36,069 nt of DNA from an uncultured Parabacteroides sp. Lineage in GTDB: Bacteria; Bacteroidota; Bacteroidia; Bacteroidales; Tannerellaceae. Below, in pieces: positions 16,967 to 27,372 of this stretch. Under the pieces are notes generated by a model, which did no database searches, was not told the DNA's origin, and worked only from the letters and a program-made list of their open reading frames with translations. The number at the start of each line of letters is the position of its first letter. The first letter of the stretch is position 1. The stretch lies in assembly GCA_900552465.1 (NCBI GenBank), contig URZO01000039.1:1-36069 (forward strand). Reading direction: 5' to 3'. The position numbers and the translations under genes are program-made.

Positions 16967-19792
16967 CATTTACTTCCTTATGGTACAATTAAAAGAAGAC
17001 CGGCCCCACACATCTGTTCAAGAATATGCTTATTTAAATTCCATACGGTACAATTAAAAGGATTCGACGATTTGTGTTGATAGGCTACGTAAGCGAATTT
17101 AAATTCCATACGGTACAATTAAAAGCTCGTTCCCTGAGGCTCCCACAGACGGCAAGACGTAATTTAAATTCCATACGGTACAATTAAAAGATATACCGGT
17201 TTATTTCCGGCTTGAATTGGGGCTTTCATTTAAATTCCATACGGTACAATTAAAAGGGGTGTATGAAGCGGAGTTTGATGGGGTTAGATAGATTTAAATT
17301 CCATACGGTACAATTAAAAGTTTTTCCTTCGTTACCCGGCATGGCTACCCAGATCATTTAAATTCCATACGGTACAATTAAAAGGGGATTTAGCAGAACC
17401 ATGCAAAAAATCAGTGATATTTCATTTAAATTCCATACGGTACAATTAAAAGCAGCCCCACCTTTTAAGCCGGATGCTGCTTTACCACATTTAAATTCCA
17501 TACGGTACAATTAAAAGGAGCACAAGCACCGCCGTAGATAAATCGGTCTCTCATTTAAATTCCATACGGTACAATTAAAAGAGTGGGTAAGCAAACGTGA
17601 TAAGTTCCGCAATGTGATTTAAATTCCATACGGTACAATTAAAAGGCTTGTGGAATTATGAAGTAATGAATCAAATCCTCTATTTAAATTCCATACGGTA
17701 CAATTAAAAGAAAGGTCCCGGTTCGTAGATGGGGATTGGGTGTTATATTTAAATTCCATACGGTACAATTAAAAGTCTTCAGAAAGGTTGGTACGGGTCA
17801 GAACAAACTCATTTAAATTCCATACGGTACAATTAAAAGTACGGGATGCGGACGAAGTGAAATGTGTTTGTACGTTATTTAAATTCCATACGGTACAATT
17901 AAAAGCACATAACTTCGTATAATCCTTTGCTCCGTAAGAACGATTTAAATTCCATACGGTACAATTAAAAGACCCGGTCTGATACGGTCGTTATTAATGT
18001 GGTGAAATTTAAATTCCATACGGTACAATTAAAAGCTCCGAGGCTATCACAATGTCCGGTCCGGTAACGAATTTAAATTCCATACGGTACAATTAAAAGA
18101 CCGGGACGAGGAAAGTATTACTAATCCCATGACCATTTAAATTCCATACGGTACAATTAAAAGCCCCCCGCTTTCGTGTGCCTCCGGCGGGGTTTTTAAT
18201 TTAAATTCCATACGGTACAATTAAAAGGAAAACAGAGAATATAATCCGGATGATCGCAACAAGATTTAAATTCCATACGGTACAATTAAAAGGGCTATCG
18301 GCTATTATTCGCCTTGGCCCAAACAAATTTAAATTCCATACGGTACAATTAAAAGCCCGGAACATTTCTGATCAGCGACCAGAACAAGGCAATTTAAATT
18401 CCATACGGTACAATTAAAAGCTCAAAAAAGCCACGATCCGACAGCTGAATGAAAACCATTTAAATTCCATACGGTACAATTAAAAGATTATATTATCATC
18501 CCCGGTGTAGTGAATTCTGCATTTAAATTCCATACGGTACAATTAAAAGAGCCCGGATCAAAGCCTCAAACAGTGCTATTGACCAGATTTAAATTCCATA
18601 CGGTACAATTAAAAGGCCAATCGATCCCCTGCACGCCGATCAGGACACAATTTAAATTCCATACGGTACAATTAAAAGGGGATGTCGTAATACGTCAATT
18701 CGCCCCCCGCTTCATTTAAATTCCATACGGTACAATTAAAAGCTTCGGGGAAACGATGCCCCGCTTCCTTCGATCGATCATTTAAATTCCATACGGTACA
18801 ATTAAAAGGAAGGCTACCATAATGATAATTTGACGGTGTTGTCTATATTTAAATTCCATACGGTACAATTAAAAGCCATATAAGTTTTATTATATATCTT
18901 TTGTCGATAATTTAAATTCCATACGGTACAATTAAAAGTCCGCTGCCTCTTTGGTGGCTTCGGCTTTAATGTTTAATTTAAATTCCATACGGTACAATTA
19001 AAAGTCACAGTACGGTAGCCTACTGTTACCAAAAGTTACGCAATTTAAATTCCATACGGTACAATTAAAAGTCATATTCGCTAAAGGCATAACGGCCATT
19101 TCTTCATTTAAATTCCATACGGTACAATTAAAAGTATCTAACATTCTTGTTAGAGCTTCTTTATCGAAATTTAAATTCCATACGGTACAATTAAAAGCAT
19201 GGAACAACTTGAGAAGGAATGCAACGTTATAGTTCATTTAAATTCCATACGGTACAATTAAAAGCGTTTTCTCCATTTCCTTCAATTCCTTTCGTATCAT
19301 ATTTAAATTCCATACGGTACAATTAAAAGACCTTGAACCCAACTGGAAGCGGGACTTTCTTCAACTTATTTAAATTCCATACGGTACAATTAAAAGTCGC
19401 ATCCACGTAGGTTTCTAAACGCTGAGCTGAATGCTATTTAAATTCCATACGGTACAATTAAAAGGAAACTTGAAGAGTAGTTGAATAAGATGCCGAATTA
19501 TATTTAAATTCCATACGGTACAATTAAAAGTTCTTCTTCCATTTCCAAAAACAATCTTATACATTATTTAAATTCCATACGGTACAATTAAAAGGAGCAC
19601 CAATACACATTTGTAATAATTTTGCTTATGCGATTTAAATTCCATACGGTACAATTAAAAGCGGATTGGCAGCAATTCTAACATACGTTGAACTCCATTT
19701 AAATTCCATACGGTACAATTAAAAGTCCAAAGGCTGATAAAGTCCTCATCTTCTTCTTTACTAATTTAAATTCCATACGGTACAATTAAAAG
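16967..19792 (-). CRISPR. Type I-B CRISPR array, 44 repeats and 43 spacers, transcribed on the minus strand
   Basis: The repeat is 29 bp. On the plus strand it starts ATTTAAATTCC and ends CATACGGTACAATTAAAAG. 43 copies read as identical by eye; the first one seen here (16967-16995) differs at about six positions in its left part. Spacers are 34-39 bp and all differ. On the minus strand the repeat ends TATGGAATTTAAAT, like known type I-B repeats such as that of Clostridioides difficile, so Cas6 should leave an 8-base handle AUUUAAAU. The degenerate repeat lies at the left, the cas genes at the right, and the cas genes run leftward, so the leader is at the right and the newest spacers are those nearest 19792. 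Small open frames inside the array are not genes. Confidence 0.98.
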
Positions 19793-20010
19793 CCTATTGA
19801 TCTAATAAATAGATCCACTCATTATCAGTAAGATACTTTTGTAAAGATCGGAAAATAAGTAGAGTAAATATGTCGATGTCCAATAGTATAAATTGGCTGG
19901 GGGAACGACAACCTGTATAAATGTATGTAAATCAATATGTCAAAGATCTCAGTGCCGGATTTTGTAAGCTCTGGATATTGTTGTATGGATAGAACGACAT
20001 TTACGATATG
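19793..20010 (-). promoter_or_regulatory. CRISPR leader region
   Basis: This 218-bp AT-rich stretch lies between the last repeat and the cas2 stop. Directly beside the first repeat is a small palindrome (GATCTA 19799-19804, TAGATC 19810-19815). A possible minus-strand promoter is TACTATTG (complement of 19882-19889 region, one mismatch to TAnnTTTG) with TTG at 19909-19911 about 20 bp upstream. It would begin transcription roughly 80 bp before the first repeat. Leader identity follows from position and orientation; the promoter is a weaker call. Confidence 0.65.
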
Positions 20011-20280
20011 CTATAAAAAGTTGTCTATACTACTTCGCTCTTTTCCTACAATTTCTTTTTCCATGTATACATGTGATGCATTTTTGAATAAGATGATACT
20101 GTCTGACTCTTTATCCATAAATTGACCGGCAAGTAAAAGTAGTTCTTTTAGTCGAACTTCTGATATTTCGCCTTCAAAAACAGAATTTTGGATCCAGTTC
20201 AGATAACGTCGACAAAGTTTCAACATCTTTGCTACTCGTTTTTCTCCAAAATCATATACAAGTATTACATACATTACCAA
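20011..20280 (-). CDS. cas2: CRISPR adaptation endoribonuclease-like protein Cas2
   Basis: An 89-residue Cas2, the structural partner of Cas1 in spacer integration. The first strand MYVILVYDFGEKRV carries the conserved Asp after the tyrosine, and LNWIQNSVFEGEIS is the typical Cas2 second-strand motif. Two starts are possible, ATG 20280 and ATG 20274. Both overlap the cas1 stop by a few bases, so it is translationally coupled. It is the last cas gene, right before the leader. Confidence 0.95.
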   Translation of the reverse strand: MVMYVILVYDFGEKRVAKMLKLCRRYLNWIQNSVFEGEISEVRLKELLLLAGQFMDKESDSIILFKNASHVYMEKEIVGKERSSIDNFL

Positions 20281-21290
20281 TACATTTTAAAGGGTTTATA
20301 TTCTTCTATACCTAATAAATGTTTAGCTAATTTGTAACATTCTAATTTAATTAAATGCTTGTAGCTTACTTTTCTGCTTAATGAACGATGCTGGATCGTT
20401 TCATTTAAGCGATCTTCTATGGCTTTTACAAATATCTTCTTTCCTGTTGTGTTTAACAAGCATTTATTTAGCTTTTTATCGAAATGCTTCGTCTGTATCT
20501 CTTTTTTATTCAGAACTTTGAAAATTACCCGGTCCACAATGATCGGTTTAAATATCTCAGCTATGTCCAGAGCTAATGAATACCTTCTTTCTCCAGGAGT
20601 ATGTAAATAGCTGATAGTCGGATTTAATTGAGTCTGGTGGATAGCCCTGAGACATAAAGTGTAACACATCATGTTCCCAAATGAAATCAATGCATTCACT
20701 TCATTCTGTGGCGGTTGTTTGGTACGAATGCCCATTTCAAAATCATTTAAGATTAAATTGAAAGCATCATAATAGGTTTGGCGAATCATACCTTCCGTAC
20801 CCATAAGCTCTTCAACAGATTCTGTAGAGGGAATCTTTTCTACATAGGAAAGAATGATCGCTATAATATCGTCCATATCTTTTCCTCGTCGATTATAATA
20901 TTGTAAATTCTTTACCATATTATAAGCTGCTCCTTCGATAAATTTCTGTGCTACGATGATTCGTTTCTTTTTGGCTTGATAAGCCGAGGTTTGTGCCAGA
21001 AGCATTTTACCGGATAATAATGAGTCACGAGGCATAAATGAACCTGTATAATTCTCATAGTAATCAAAGAAATGTACGGCTATATCCTTTTGTCCCAAAA
21101 AGTTGAATAGAGAACTATTTGCCCTTAATGAACCGAACACATAAAATTCGTTGATATCTTCTATCGGTAAATAGCGAGGTGAACCGGTAGATTCTATGCC
21201 ATTTTCATCTTCTGAAACAGGCGTGAATTTTAAGGTATTATCTTTCCGTTCCAGTAGTCCTGGGTTGAATAAATAGAATGTCTTTTTCAT
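20274..21290 (-). CDS. cas1: CRISPR integrase Cas1 (type I-B)
   Basis: A 338-residue Cas1, the metal-dependent integrase that inserts prespacers at the leader-proximal repeat. The N-terminal beta domain is about 1-90; the helical catalytic domain follows. Expected metal ligands are present: Glu166 in MGTEGMIRQTYY, His230 in SYLHTPGERRYSLALD, and Glu245 in DIAEIFKP. It overlaps cas4 by 4 bp upstream (ATGA type) and cas2 downstream. Full length, no sign of damage. Confidence 0.97.
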   Translation of the reverse strand: MKKTFYLFNPGLLERKDNTLKFTPVSEDENGIESTGSPRYLPIEDINEFYVFGSLRANSSLFNFLGQKDIAVHFFDYYENYTGSFMPRDSLLSGKMLLAQTSAYQAKKKRIIVAQKFIEGAAYNMVKNLQYYNRRGKDMDDIIAIILSYVEKIPSTESVEELMGTEGMIRQTYYDAFNLILNDFEMGIRTKQPPQNEVNALISFGNMMCYTLCLRAIHQTQLNPTISYLHTPGERRYSLALDIAEIFKPIIVDRVIFKVLNKKEIQTKHFDKKLNKCLLNTTGKKIFVKAIEDRLNETIQHRSLSRKVSYKHLIKLECYKLAKHLLGIEEYKPFKMYW

Positions 21291-21802
21291 ATATCTTCTG
21301 GCTCTTCAGTATAACAAAAATCAAAGTAACTACAATTCTTGCAGATACGTTTTTTCTCTTTGGGAGGACAAGTCTCTGCATGAATAATCTTTGTAATATC
21401 ATTTTCCATCTCCCGGATTGTGGCCCGGTCAATGTCGCTGAGGAATACCTTATTGGTTTGCCTTAAAGCTGGATATTCCAATATGCCGGTGCATCCTTCA
21501 ATACCATTATGTTCAAATACATAAAGGTAATATTTTAGTTGCCATTCATGAGCGACTTCAACTTTGTTTGACTTCTTAATTTCATGAATCACTTTATTTA
21601 GGGCATCATAATAATCCACTTTAATTCCATCAATTTCTACTTCTTCATATTTCGAAGAGCGCTGTGGATAACTGCTTTCGTGAATCAGTTTGCCTTCATA
21701 AACCAAGTCAGAAGTTTGTTCAAAGTTTATCCCGTTTGCAAAAAGCCAGAGCTTTCTTTTGCAAATCTGATAGTAATTGAAGTGTGTTCCTGTTATTTGC
21801 AT
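21287..21802 (-). CDS. cas4: CRISPR adaptation nuclease Cas4
   Basis: A 171-residue RecB-like nuclease with an iron-sulfur cluster, which selects and trims prespacers next to the PAM. Four likely cluster cysteines are present: Cys14 near the N-terminus and Cys145, Cys154, Cys157 and Cys163 near the C-terminus (one of these five is probably not a ligand). Nuclease motifs include His41, Asp66 and the EIKKS segment (Glu74, Lys76). It overlaps cas1 by 4 bp; the gap to cas3 is 37 bp. Confidence 0.95.
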   Translation of the reverse strand: MQITGTHFNYYQICKRKLWLFANGINFEQTSDLVYEGKLIHESSYPQRSSKYEEVEIDGIKVDYYDALNKVIHEIKKSNKVEVAHEWQLKYYLYVFEHNGIEGCTGILEYPALRQTNKVFLSDIDRATIREMENDITKIIHAETCPPKEKKRICKNCSYFDFCYTEEPEDI

Positions 21803-21839
21803 AATATCTATTAATTGATTAATAAGGATCTTATTTTAT

Positions 21840-24122
21840 TTATAAAAATAATTGATCACTTGTTGTTTCTTCTTTATAAATTTGAAGGCCTAATTCCTCA
21901 TTATATACTCGATTTATAACAAATATAGATTGATTTTTAATTTTGTCTTTATCATCGTCTGTATAACAAAAACGCTCTCTATACACCTCATTATCCTTTG
22001 ATAAAGCAAAAAAACGACTTTCTCTAATGGATACTAATAAACCATCAGCTTTAACAAATTGATGTGTGTCAAGATATTGCTGGTAGTTTGGCTTTAAAGA
22101 GACTGGAAGCACTTTTATACTATCAAACTGTTTATAGAATAATTCTTCTGACTTATCATCATAAGTCAATGGGGATAATCGGTTTGCGATACCTATAGAT
22201 AACATTTTATAGGTGACATTAAAGTCTTCTTTCTGCTTATCTTCCCAATCAGGATAAACCTTATCTATATATTCCTGGAGATCTCGCTCATGAATGATAC
22301 CATTCTCTTTTTTTTCAATTTCAGATAATACTTCTAATGAACGGAAAACTACAGCTTGATTGTAGATAAATTTGTCTTTTTCATTTTGCGTGTCAAATAC
22401 ATGACAAATACAAATCTCTTTTTCTCGTTTTCGATTCACTCGGCCGAACCGTTGTATCAAAGCATCTATTGGCGCAGGTTCTGAATAGATTGTATCGTAG
22501 TCAATATCCAAACTTACTTCAATAGCTTGAGTCCCAACTAATAATTTTATATCCTCATTCTGAAGCCTTATTTCTTTTTTATTTCGATCTTCCGCATTGA
22601 AAGATCCGTGAAGTAGCAATTTACTACCTGCAATATGAAGATTTTCATATACAAATTGTGCCTGCTCGACTGTATTGCAAACAACAAGGACCTTTTTATT
22701 TTCATTTATATCCTTTTGGATCAAATTTAAAGAATCTTGTAATTTACCTTTTTCCAGATGAATTCTATGTCTGTCAAATTTGTAATATAAATCATCATCA
22801 GCGGTAATCCTACAATGCTTTCCTATAGCTTGTTTTAGTATATTTAACATAAAGGAAGGTAAAGTTGCAGTCATTATGAAGATATTAACTCCCATATACT
22901 TTGAACAGAATTCCAGCAAGACTATAATCTGGGCAAATGTTTTACTGTCGTAGGCATGAATCTCATCAAAGATAAAATAACCACCAGACCACTCTGACAT
23001 ACCTTTTTCAAAACCTTTTAGGCCGAATAAATATTTTAGTAGTTGAAAAGGAGTTACTATTTTCATTGGGGTAACTAATGTCTTAAAATCTTTGAGTAAT
23101 TGTTCTTTTTCTTCAGATTTCCATGATTCTTCTGAAGACATTTTATTTTCAATATATTGAGATAGCTTACCATGAAGCATCCCTACCCAATGTGATTCCT
23201 TATCGAGAGAACTTGCATTAAATTTCTTATTTAGCCGTTCGTACATAGCATTAATCGATGCAGTATAAGGTAAGACGTAAAAGATGCGACCTTCTCCAAT
23301 TATTTCCAATTGATGCTTTAACCATAAAACAGAAGTTTCTGTTTTGCCTGATCCGGTAGGTGATGATAAGATTACATTGCCAAGCGTATGATATGCTTCC
23401 TTCTGATGTTTATATAAAGGATTTTTAAATAAAAAAGAAAAGTTGGCATTGGATAATTTGTTCAATTTCTTGATTCCTGCAGATGCTAAATGATCACATT
23501 GCTTTACGAATCCAACCAGTAACAGATGTTGCAAAAATGTGTTGTCGGATGGTTTGTAAGGGGATTCACAAATAGATTTCACTAATGATACAATATCTAT
23601 AATCTCCTTGTTAATTTGCACAAAGCTATATTTGTTTAAAATCTTCCAAACCTTGTTTTTCCAAAGTTTTTTACATTCATCTTCAAAAGAAAGAGATTGG
23701 CACGGACTCCAACCAGTCTGAATAACTGATATATAATTCTCAAAAATGAATTCCTGAATTTTATGTATACTTTGATGATGTCCAATCACGGCGTAATAAA
23801 TAAGGTTTTTCCATTCATCCGGAATATTAGCTTGTTTTATGAAGTAAAGAGAGAATAATTCGTGTCTTTGATGGTTCCAACTATCTTGGGAATGTTGATG
23901 GAGTATATGCTGGAATTCATGGTGAGATTTTCCGGTATCGTGGAAAATAAGACTGTAATACAGGATTCTCCAAAAGGTATCACGGTTTGGCAATGGCAGA
24001 TTTGGAAAGCATTCTGCTAATTGATTGTATATGATTAAACAGTCATATATATGTTGTTCTAAAGAAACCTGAGGTTCTGATTTCGCAAGAATCTCAGGTT
24101 TACAAGTATCTGTTGCATTCAT
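21840..24122 (-). CDS. cas3: CRISPR effector helicase-nuclease Cas3 (HD domain fused)
   Basis: A 760-residue Cas3 that is recruited by Cascade and degrades target DNA. The N-terminal HD nuclease includes IFHDTGKSHHEFQHIL (His61, Asp62) and GHHQSIHK. The superfamily 2 helicase follows, with Walker A PTGSGKTET near 255-261, a DEIH box at about 385-388, TATLP, and motif VI QRFGRVNRKRE. HD and helicase are fused in one chain, as is usual. All key motifs are intact, so interference should be functional. It overlaps the upstream cas5 by 4 bp. Confidence 0.96.
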   Translation of the reverse strand: MNATDTCKPEILAKSEPQVSLEQHIYDCLIIYNQLAECFPNLPLPNRDTFWRILYYSLIFHDTGKSHHEFQHILHQHSQDSWNHQRHELFSLYFIKQANIPDEWKNLIYYAVIGHHQSIHKIQEFIFENYISVIQTGWSPCQSLSFEDECKKLWKNKVWKILNKYSFVQINKEIIDIVSLVKSICESPYKPSDNTFLQHLLLVGFVKQCDHLASAGIKKLNKLSNANFSFLFKNPLYKHQKEAYHTLGNVILSSPTGSGKTETSVLWLKHQLEIIGEGRIFYVLPYTASINAMYERLNKKFNASSLDKESHWVGMLHGKLSQYIENKMSSEESWKSEEKEQLLKDFKTLVTPMKIVTPFQLLKYLFGLKGFEKGMSEWSGGYFIFDEIHAYDSKTFAQIIVLLEFCSKYMGVNIFIMTATLPSFMLNILKQAIGKHCRITADDDLYYKFDRHRIHLEKGKLQDSLNLIQKDINENKKVLVVCNTVEQAQFVYENLHIAGSKLLLHGSFNAEDRNKKEIRLQNEDIKLLVGTQAIEVSLDIDYDTIYSEPAPIDALIQRFGRVNRKREKEICICHVFDTQNEKDKFIYNQAVVFRSLEVLSEIEKKENGIIHERDLQEYIDKVYPDWEDKQKEDFNVTYKMLSIGIANRLSPLTYDDKSEELFYKQFDSIKVLPVSLKPNYQQYLDTHQFVKADGLLVSIRESRFFALSKDNEVYRERFCYTDDDKDKIKNQSIFVINRVYNEELGLQIYKEETTSDQLFL

Positions 24123-24796
24123 AAATAATCATTGAAATTCAGATGATGAAAATAAATATCCACCTGCTTATCTTCAATGCAATCCCTATATGCTGTTAAC
24201 TGGGTTTCCATGTCAACAGTATCATAGGGAATGATAGAATAGGCTTCTGTCCCAATATTGTTGCGAGGTATTCTTTCTGTAAAATATTTAGGTAATGCTT
24301 GTATAACCCCTGGCAAATAATGTCCTTTAAAAGGAACAATCTGTCCTTTGATTTTAGTTGCATTAGTAATCTCTTTCAATTCCACTTCGTCGATAGACTC
24401 AATTGTAGCAAGATCAGAACTTCTTCCTAATAATATAGGATAATAAGGATGTCGAATATATTCTATTAACTCTATATCATTCAAATAGAGATACAAATTG
24501 TTTTCAAAAAGAAACTCTCTTCTGATTACATTTGATTTTACCTGATTTTTAGGTATGTTTTTTGAATCCAGCTCTATCTGATAAATCGTTTCCAAATCCA
24601 CAGATTTCCCCCCATATTCAAAATAGTATCCTAAAAGTAATTCTTTATGAACGAGATATTTACCAGCACAAGCATTCAGTATCCCCAATACCGTACTAAC
24701 AGGAGGTACAAGCAATGTAGGTTGGAATCCGGAAATAATATTCGGATAACGAAAACTTGAAGTCCATGAACTTATTTTAATACGGTATACCTTCAT
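24119..24796 (-). CDS. cas5: Cascade subunit Cas5 (type I-B, Tneap-like)
   Basis: A 225-residue RAMP protein that binds the 5-prime handle of crRNA in Cascade. The N-terminal ferredoxin-like fold begins MKVYRIKISSWTSSFRYPN and is followed by LLVPPVSTVLGILNACAG, the conserved Cas5 motif. FHHL near the C-terminus is also typical. It shares one base with the cas7 stop (TAATG) and 4 bp with cas3, so the three genes are tightly coupled. Confidence 0.93.
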   Translation of the reverse strand: MKVYRIKISSWTSSFRYPNIISGFQPTLLVPPVSTVLGILNACAGKYLVHKELLLGYYFEYGGKSVDLETIYQIELDSKNIPKNQVKSNVIRREFLFENNLYLYLNDIELIEYIRHPYYPILLGRSSDLATIESIDEVELKEITNATKIKGQIVPFKGHYLPGVIQALPKYFTERIPRNNIGTEAYSIIPYDTVDMETQLTAYRDCIEDKQVDIYFHHLNFNDYL

Positions 24797-25854
24797 TATT
24801 TCATTTGATTAGTTATTTGCTCACAATATGCATCGATCATAGCATTTACTGGTCCGTAAACAACAATATCCTGATATTCCTGTTGCAAAGACTTTAAAGC
24901 CTCATCTTCTCCATCAAAAAAGCCACTTCTTCTTCCGATAAATATTTTTCCGATAAAATCGTTACGGTATTCGTTGATTACTTCTTTCAAACTGTCAATA
25001 TTTAATTTGACTCTTTCCTCACGATCTCCATAACTGGACACAATATGGGAAAAGGGATGATTTCCGGAATTAGTGGATGCAATAACAATAAACTTAGGTG
25101 TGACGTCACCCATATTATTGGTTTGCATCGCTCCGCCTGAAATGTTCTTTAGTGCTTTAATCGTATCGGTTGCTCGTTGAATTCTGGTACCTAATGGAAG
25201 TTGGACTAATTTCTGTCCTGTGATAAACGGATCATTTTTTTCTATACAACCTCTTTCCATCGCTTCTTCTTTCAATTTTTGCGAAAGATTCTGGAACCCG
25301 GTTTTGTTATAATTTGAAAAAGTTCCAACCATATTCAAATCCAAGCTAAACATCCCTTTCATTATGGCACTGTATTCCTGTTTCCCATAAGGAACAGAAT
25401 CGCCTTCCTGGCGTGCCATACTGGACCAGTTTTCAACGGGGCGTACTGCACAGGCCGACACGATAACTGAATTTTTTAAAGGTGAAATTCTGGTAACAGT
25501 AATATTTACTTTTTTCTTTTTCCCTTTTTCATCTATAATTTCTTCAGATGCAGCCCTCATATAACCAAAGACATCGTCATCTGGATATTCGATCGGATTT
25601 GCGTTTGTGTAGGCTATTTTATCTTCGCGGATCACCGGAGATAGTTGCCAACCACAATTTTTCTGTAGCGAGTCGCGCCACCAAAAACGGACTGCCTGGC
25701 CGGATACATATGTATAATTGCGGCCATTTTTAATAATACTTTTGGTTGCTACTGCATTATCAAAATTTGACATAACATTCTTTCCCGCATTATTCAATGC
25801 TACAACATCCACATCAATCAGGAAGAATCCCTGAACTTTCAAATTTTCATTCAT
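24796..25854 (-). CDS. cas7: Cascade backbone subunit Cas7 (Cst2/DevR family)
   Basis: A 352-residue Cas7 of the Cst2/DevR type, which polymerises along the crRNA spacer. Family features include the N-terminal VQGFFLIDVDVVALNNAGK, the YVSGQAVRFWWRDSLQK segment, VSACAVRPVENWSSMARQE, and a long middle region (KGMFSLDLNMVGTFSNYNKT) as in other type I-B Cas7 proteins. It lies 20 bp after cas8. Confidence 0.94.
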   Translation of the reverse strand: MNENLKVQGFFLIDVDVVALNNAGKNVMSNFDNAVATKSIIKNGRNYTYVSGQAVRFWWRDSLQKNCGWQLSPVIREDKIAYTNANPIEYPDDDVFGYMRAASEEIIDEKGKKKKVNITVTRISPLKNSVIVSACAVRPVENWSSMARQEGDSVPYGKQEYSAIMKGMFSLDLNMVGTFSNYNKTGFQNLSQKLKEEAMERGCIEKNDPFITGQKLVQLPLGTRIQRATDTIKALKNISGGAMQTNNMGDVTPKFIVIASTNSGNHPFSHIVSSYGDREERVKLNIDSLKEVINEYRNDFIGKIFIGRRSGFFDGEDEALKSLQQEYQDIVVYGPVNAMIDAYCEQITNQMK

Positions 25855-25874
25855 GTTCTTAAATTATTATAAGG

Positions 25875-27287
25875 TTAATTTTCATCGTCACCAAATTCGC
25901 TTTCATTGTCAGTTTTATCATCTATTTCCACAGCGCGATGTCTTTCGTGTAATTTTTGATAGATCGAGATTAGGAGGACATCTCGTGTTTCCATCCAGGA
26001 ATTGGAGTCAGGAAATAAATAATCCACATAATCTTCAACTGTAATAAGAGGCATTTCATTTTCCTGTCTGTAATTCTCTTCGGCCACTTTCAATATGAAA
26101 CGTCGTAATAAATACGCATTTTTCACTCCGTTCAACTGAGTTAGGACCTTCTTCATTTCTATATTCGAATTATAGCTGAGGATAAAATCCGCAATTTGAT
26201 TTATTTTATTAACTGTTTCCTTTTTCATTTCTCGTATATTAATTAAATAACACTTTAATAACTCCAGATCAAAAAGGTTGGCTATACTCCATTTTCTAAT
26301 GTCGCTGATAATACTTTTTTTTGCCAACAATTTATCATAAATGGCATTACGCCAGAGCTTGAAATCGTCTTCTTGAATATGTATTTCTTGTTTTTTATCT
26401 AAGGCTATAAAACAATTTAAATTATTGTCATATAGTGCCTTCTTATAATCAGAACATCTGTAATGATGATTAATGAATACATTCCAATTCGCTTTATATT
26501 GAGCTTTACGTGTTTCCTTGTAAAAATTAAAGGCTTGGAATGGGAGTGTATAAATTTGTACTTCAGGGCTTGCTCCGAAATTTGTAAAATGGTAAAGCGT
26601 AATATAATTCTTCAATGTATCACAATTAGCATATTGGATAGAAACTTTATCCAAGAATCTAAATATAGCTGTTCCTGGAGAACGGGCCTCATTCTTCAGC
26701 AAGCCTTGTGAGATATTTTGACCTATATCATATAATATTCTATCGCAGCAATCTTTCGCATATAGTTCGGAAATCGCCTGATTGTTACTGTTGATTACGG
26801 AAATTCGTCCTTGAAGTAGTTCAGAAGCTAAAGGCAGAAAATGATATTTTATCAAGGCCTCTTTTGAAAACATAATTCCTGTATCAAAAGAATGATGGAA
26901 ATTAACAAATGTTCCAGAACCTGATAGTACTGAATTATCCCTACCTGCCGGGTAAAGCTTTGTTTTTTGTCCTGTTACTCGACAAAAGCCTATAGAATAA
27001 GGTAACGTTTCTTTAAGAAGTCCTAAAAAGTAGTTTTTTGTTTCTTGTTTCTTCTTTTCCGCATTAAAAGCTGGCTGCGTAATTTTAGAATTCAGAAAGA
27101 AGGGATTGATTTTAGCCCCCCAGTTGTCTACATAGATTTTTGTCGCCAGCATTATTAACTCTAATAGATCTAATTCAGGGTTGTAACTGGATAATGCTTT
27201 TAATGCATATCCTCCTGAATCAATAAATGGGTCTCCTGTTGGCGACAGGAGGGCTTCATAATCAATATTCGTGTATGTTTGCTTCAT
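25875..27287 (-). CDS. cas8: Cascade large subunit Cas8 (Cst1-like, type I-B)
   Basis: A 470-residue protein in the large-subunit position of the operon, expected to read the PAM and hold the target. The segment GFCRVTGQKTKLYPAGRDN near 116-134 is like the region that carries a CxxC zinc motif in many Cst1/Cas8 proteins; here only one Cys remains, so zinc binding there looks lost. The rest is mostly helical with little recognisable sequence. The assignment rests on gene order, size and this segment. It is the first gene after the 455-bp gap behind cas6 and probably has its own promoter. Confidence 0.85.
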   Translation of the reverse strand: MKQTYTNIDYEALLSPTGDPFIDSGGYALKALSSYNPELDLLELIMLATKIYVDNWGAKINPFFLNSKITQPAFNAEKKKQETKNYFLGLLKETLPYSIGFCRVTGQKTKLYPAGRDNSVLSGSGTFVNFHHSFDTGIMFSKEALIKYHFLPLASELLQGRISVINSNNQAISELYAKDCCDRILYDIGQNISQGLLKNEARSPGTAIFRFLDKVSIQYANCDTLKNYITLYHFTNFGASPEVQIYTLPFQAFNFYKETRKAQYKANWNVFINHHYRCSDYKKALYDNNLNCFIALDKKQEIHIQEDDFKLWRNAIYDKLLAKKSIISDIRKWSIANLFDLELLKCYLINIREMKKETVNKINQIADFILSYNSNIEMKKVLTQLNGVKNAYLLRRFILKVAEENYRQENEMPLITVEDYVDYLFPDSNSWMETRDVLLISIYQKLHERHRAVEIDDKTDNESEFGDDEN

Positions 27288-27372
27288 CGTTCATTTTATT
27301 TTTCGTAAACATACAAACTATATTTTACATATCCTATCTTAACATGATTGAACTGGCTAAATAAATGACTTT

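Noticed and set aside
18510..18719. Open frame of 69 codons on the plus strand inside the array
   Set aside because: It is made of CRISPR repeats and spacers; the repeated protein pattern FKFHTVQLK comes from the repeat.
18998..19237. Open frame of 79 codons on the minus strand inside the array
   Set aside because: The protein repeats FNCTVWNLN, which is the translated CRISPR repeat; not a gene.
16967..19792. Reading the array as transcribed on the plus strand (repeat ending ATTAAAAG)
   Set aside because: The degenerate repeat is at the left end, the cas genes and leader-like DNA are at the right, and the minus-strand repeat end TATGGAATTTAAAT resembles known I-B repeats.
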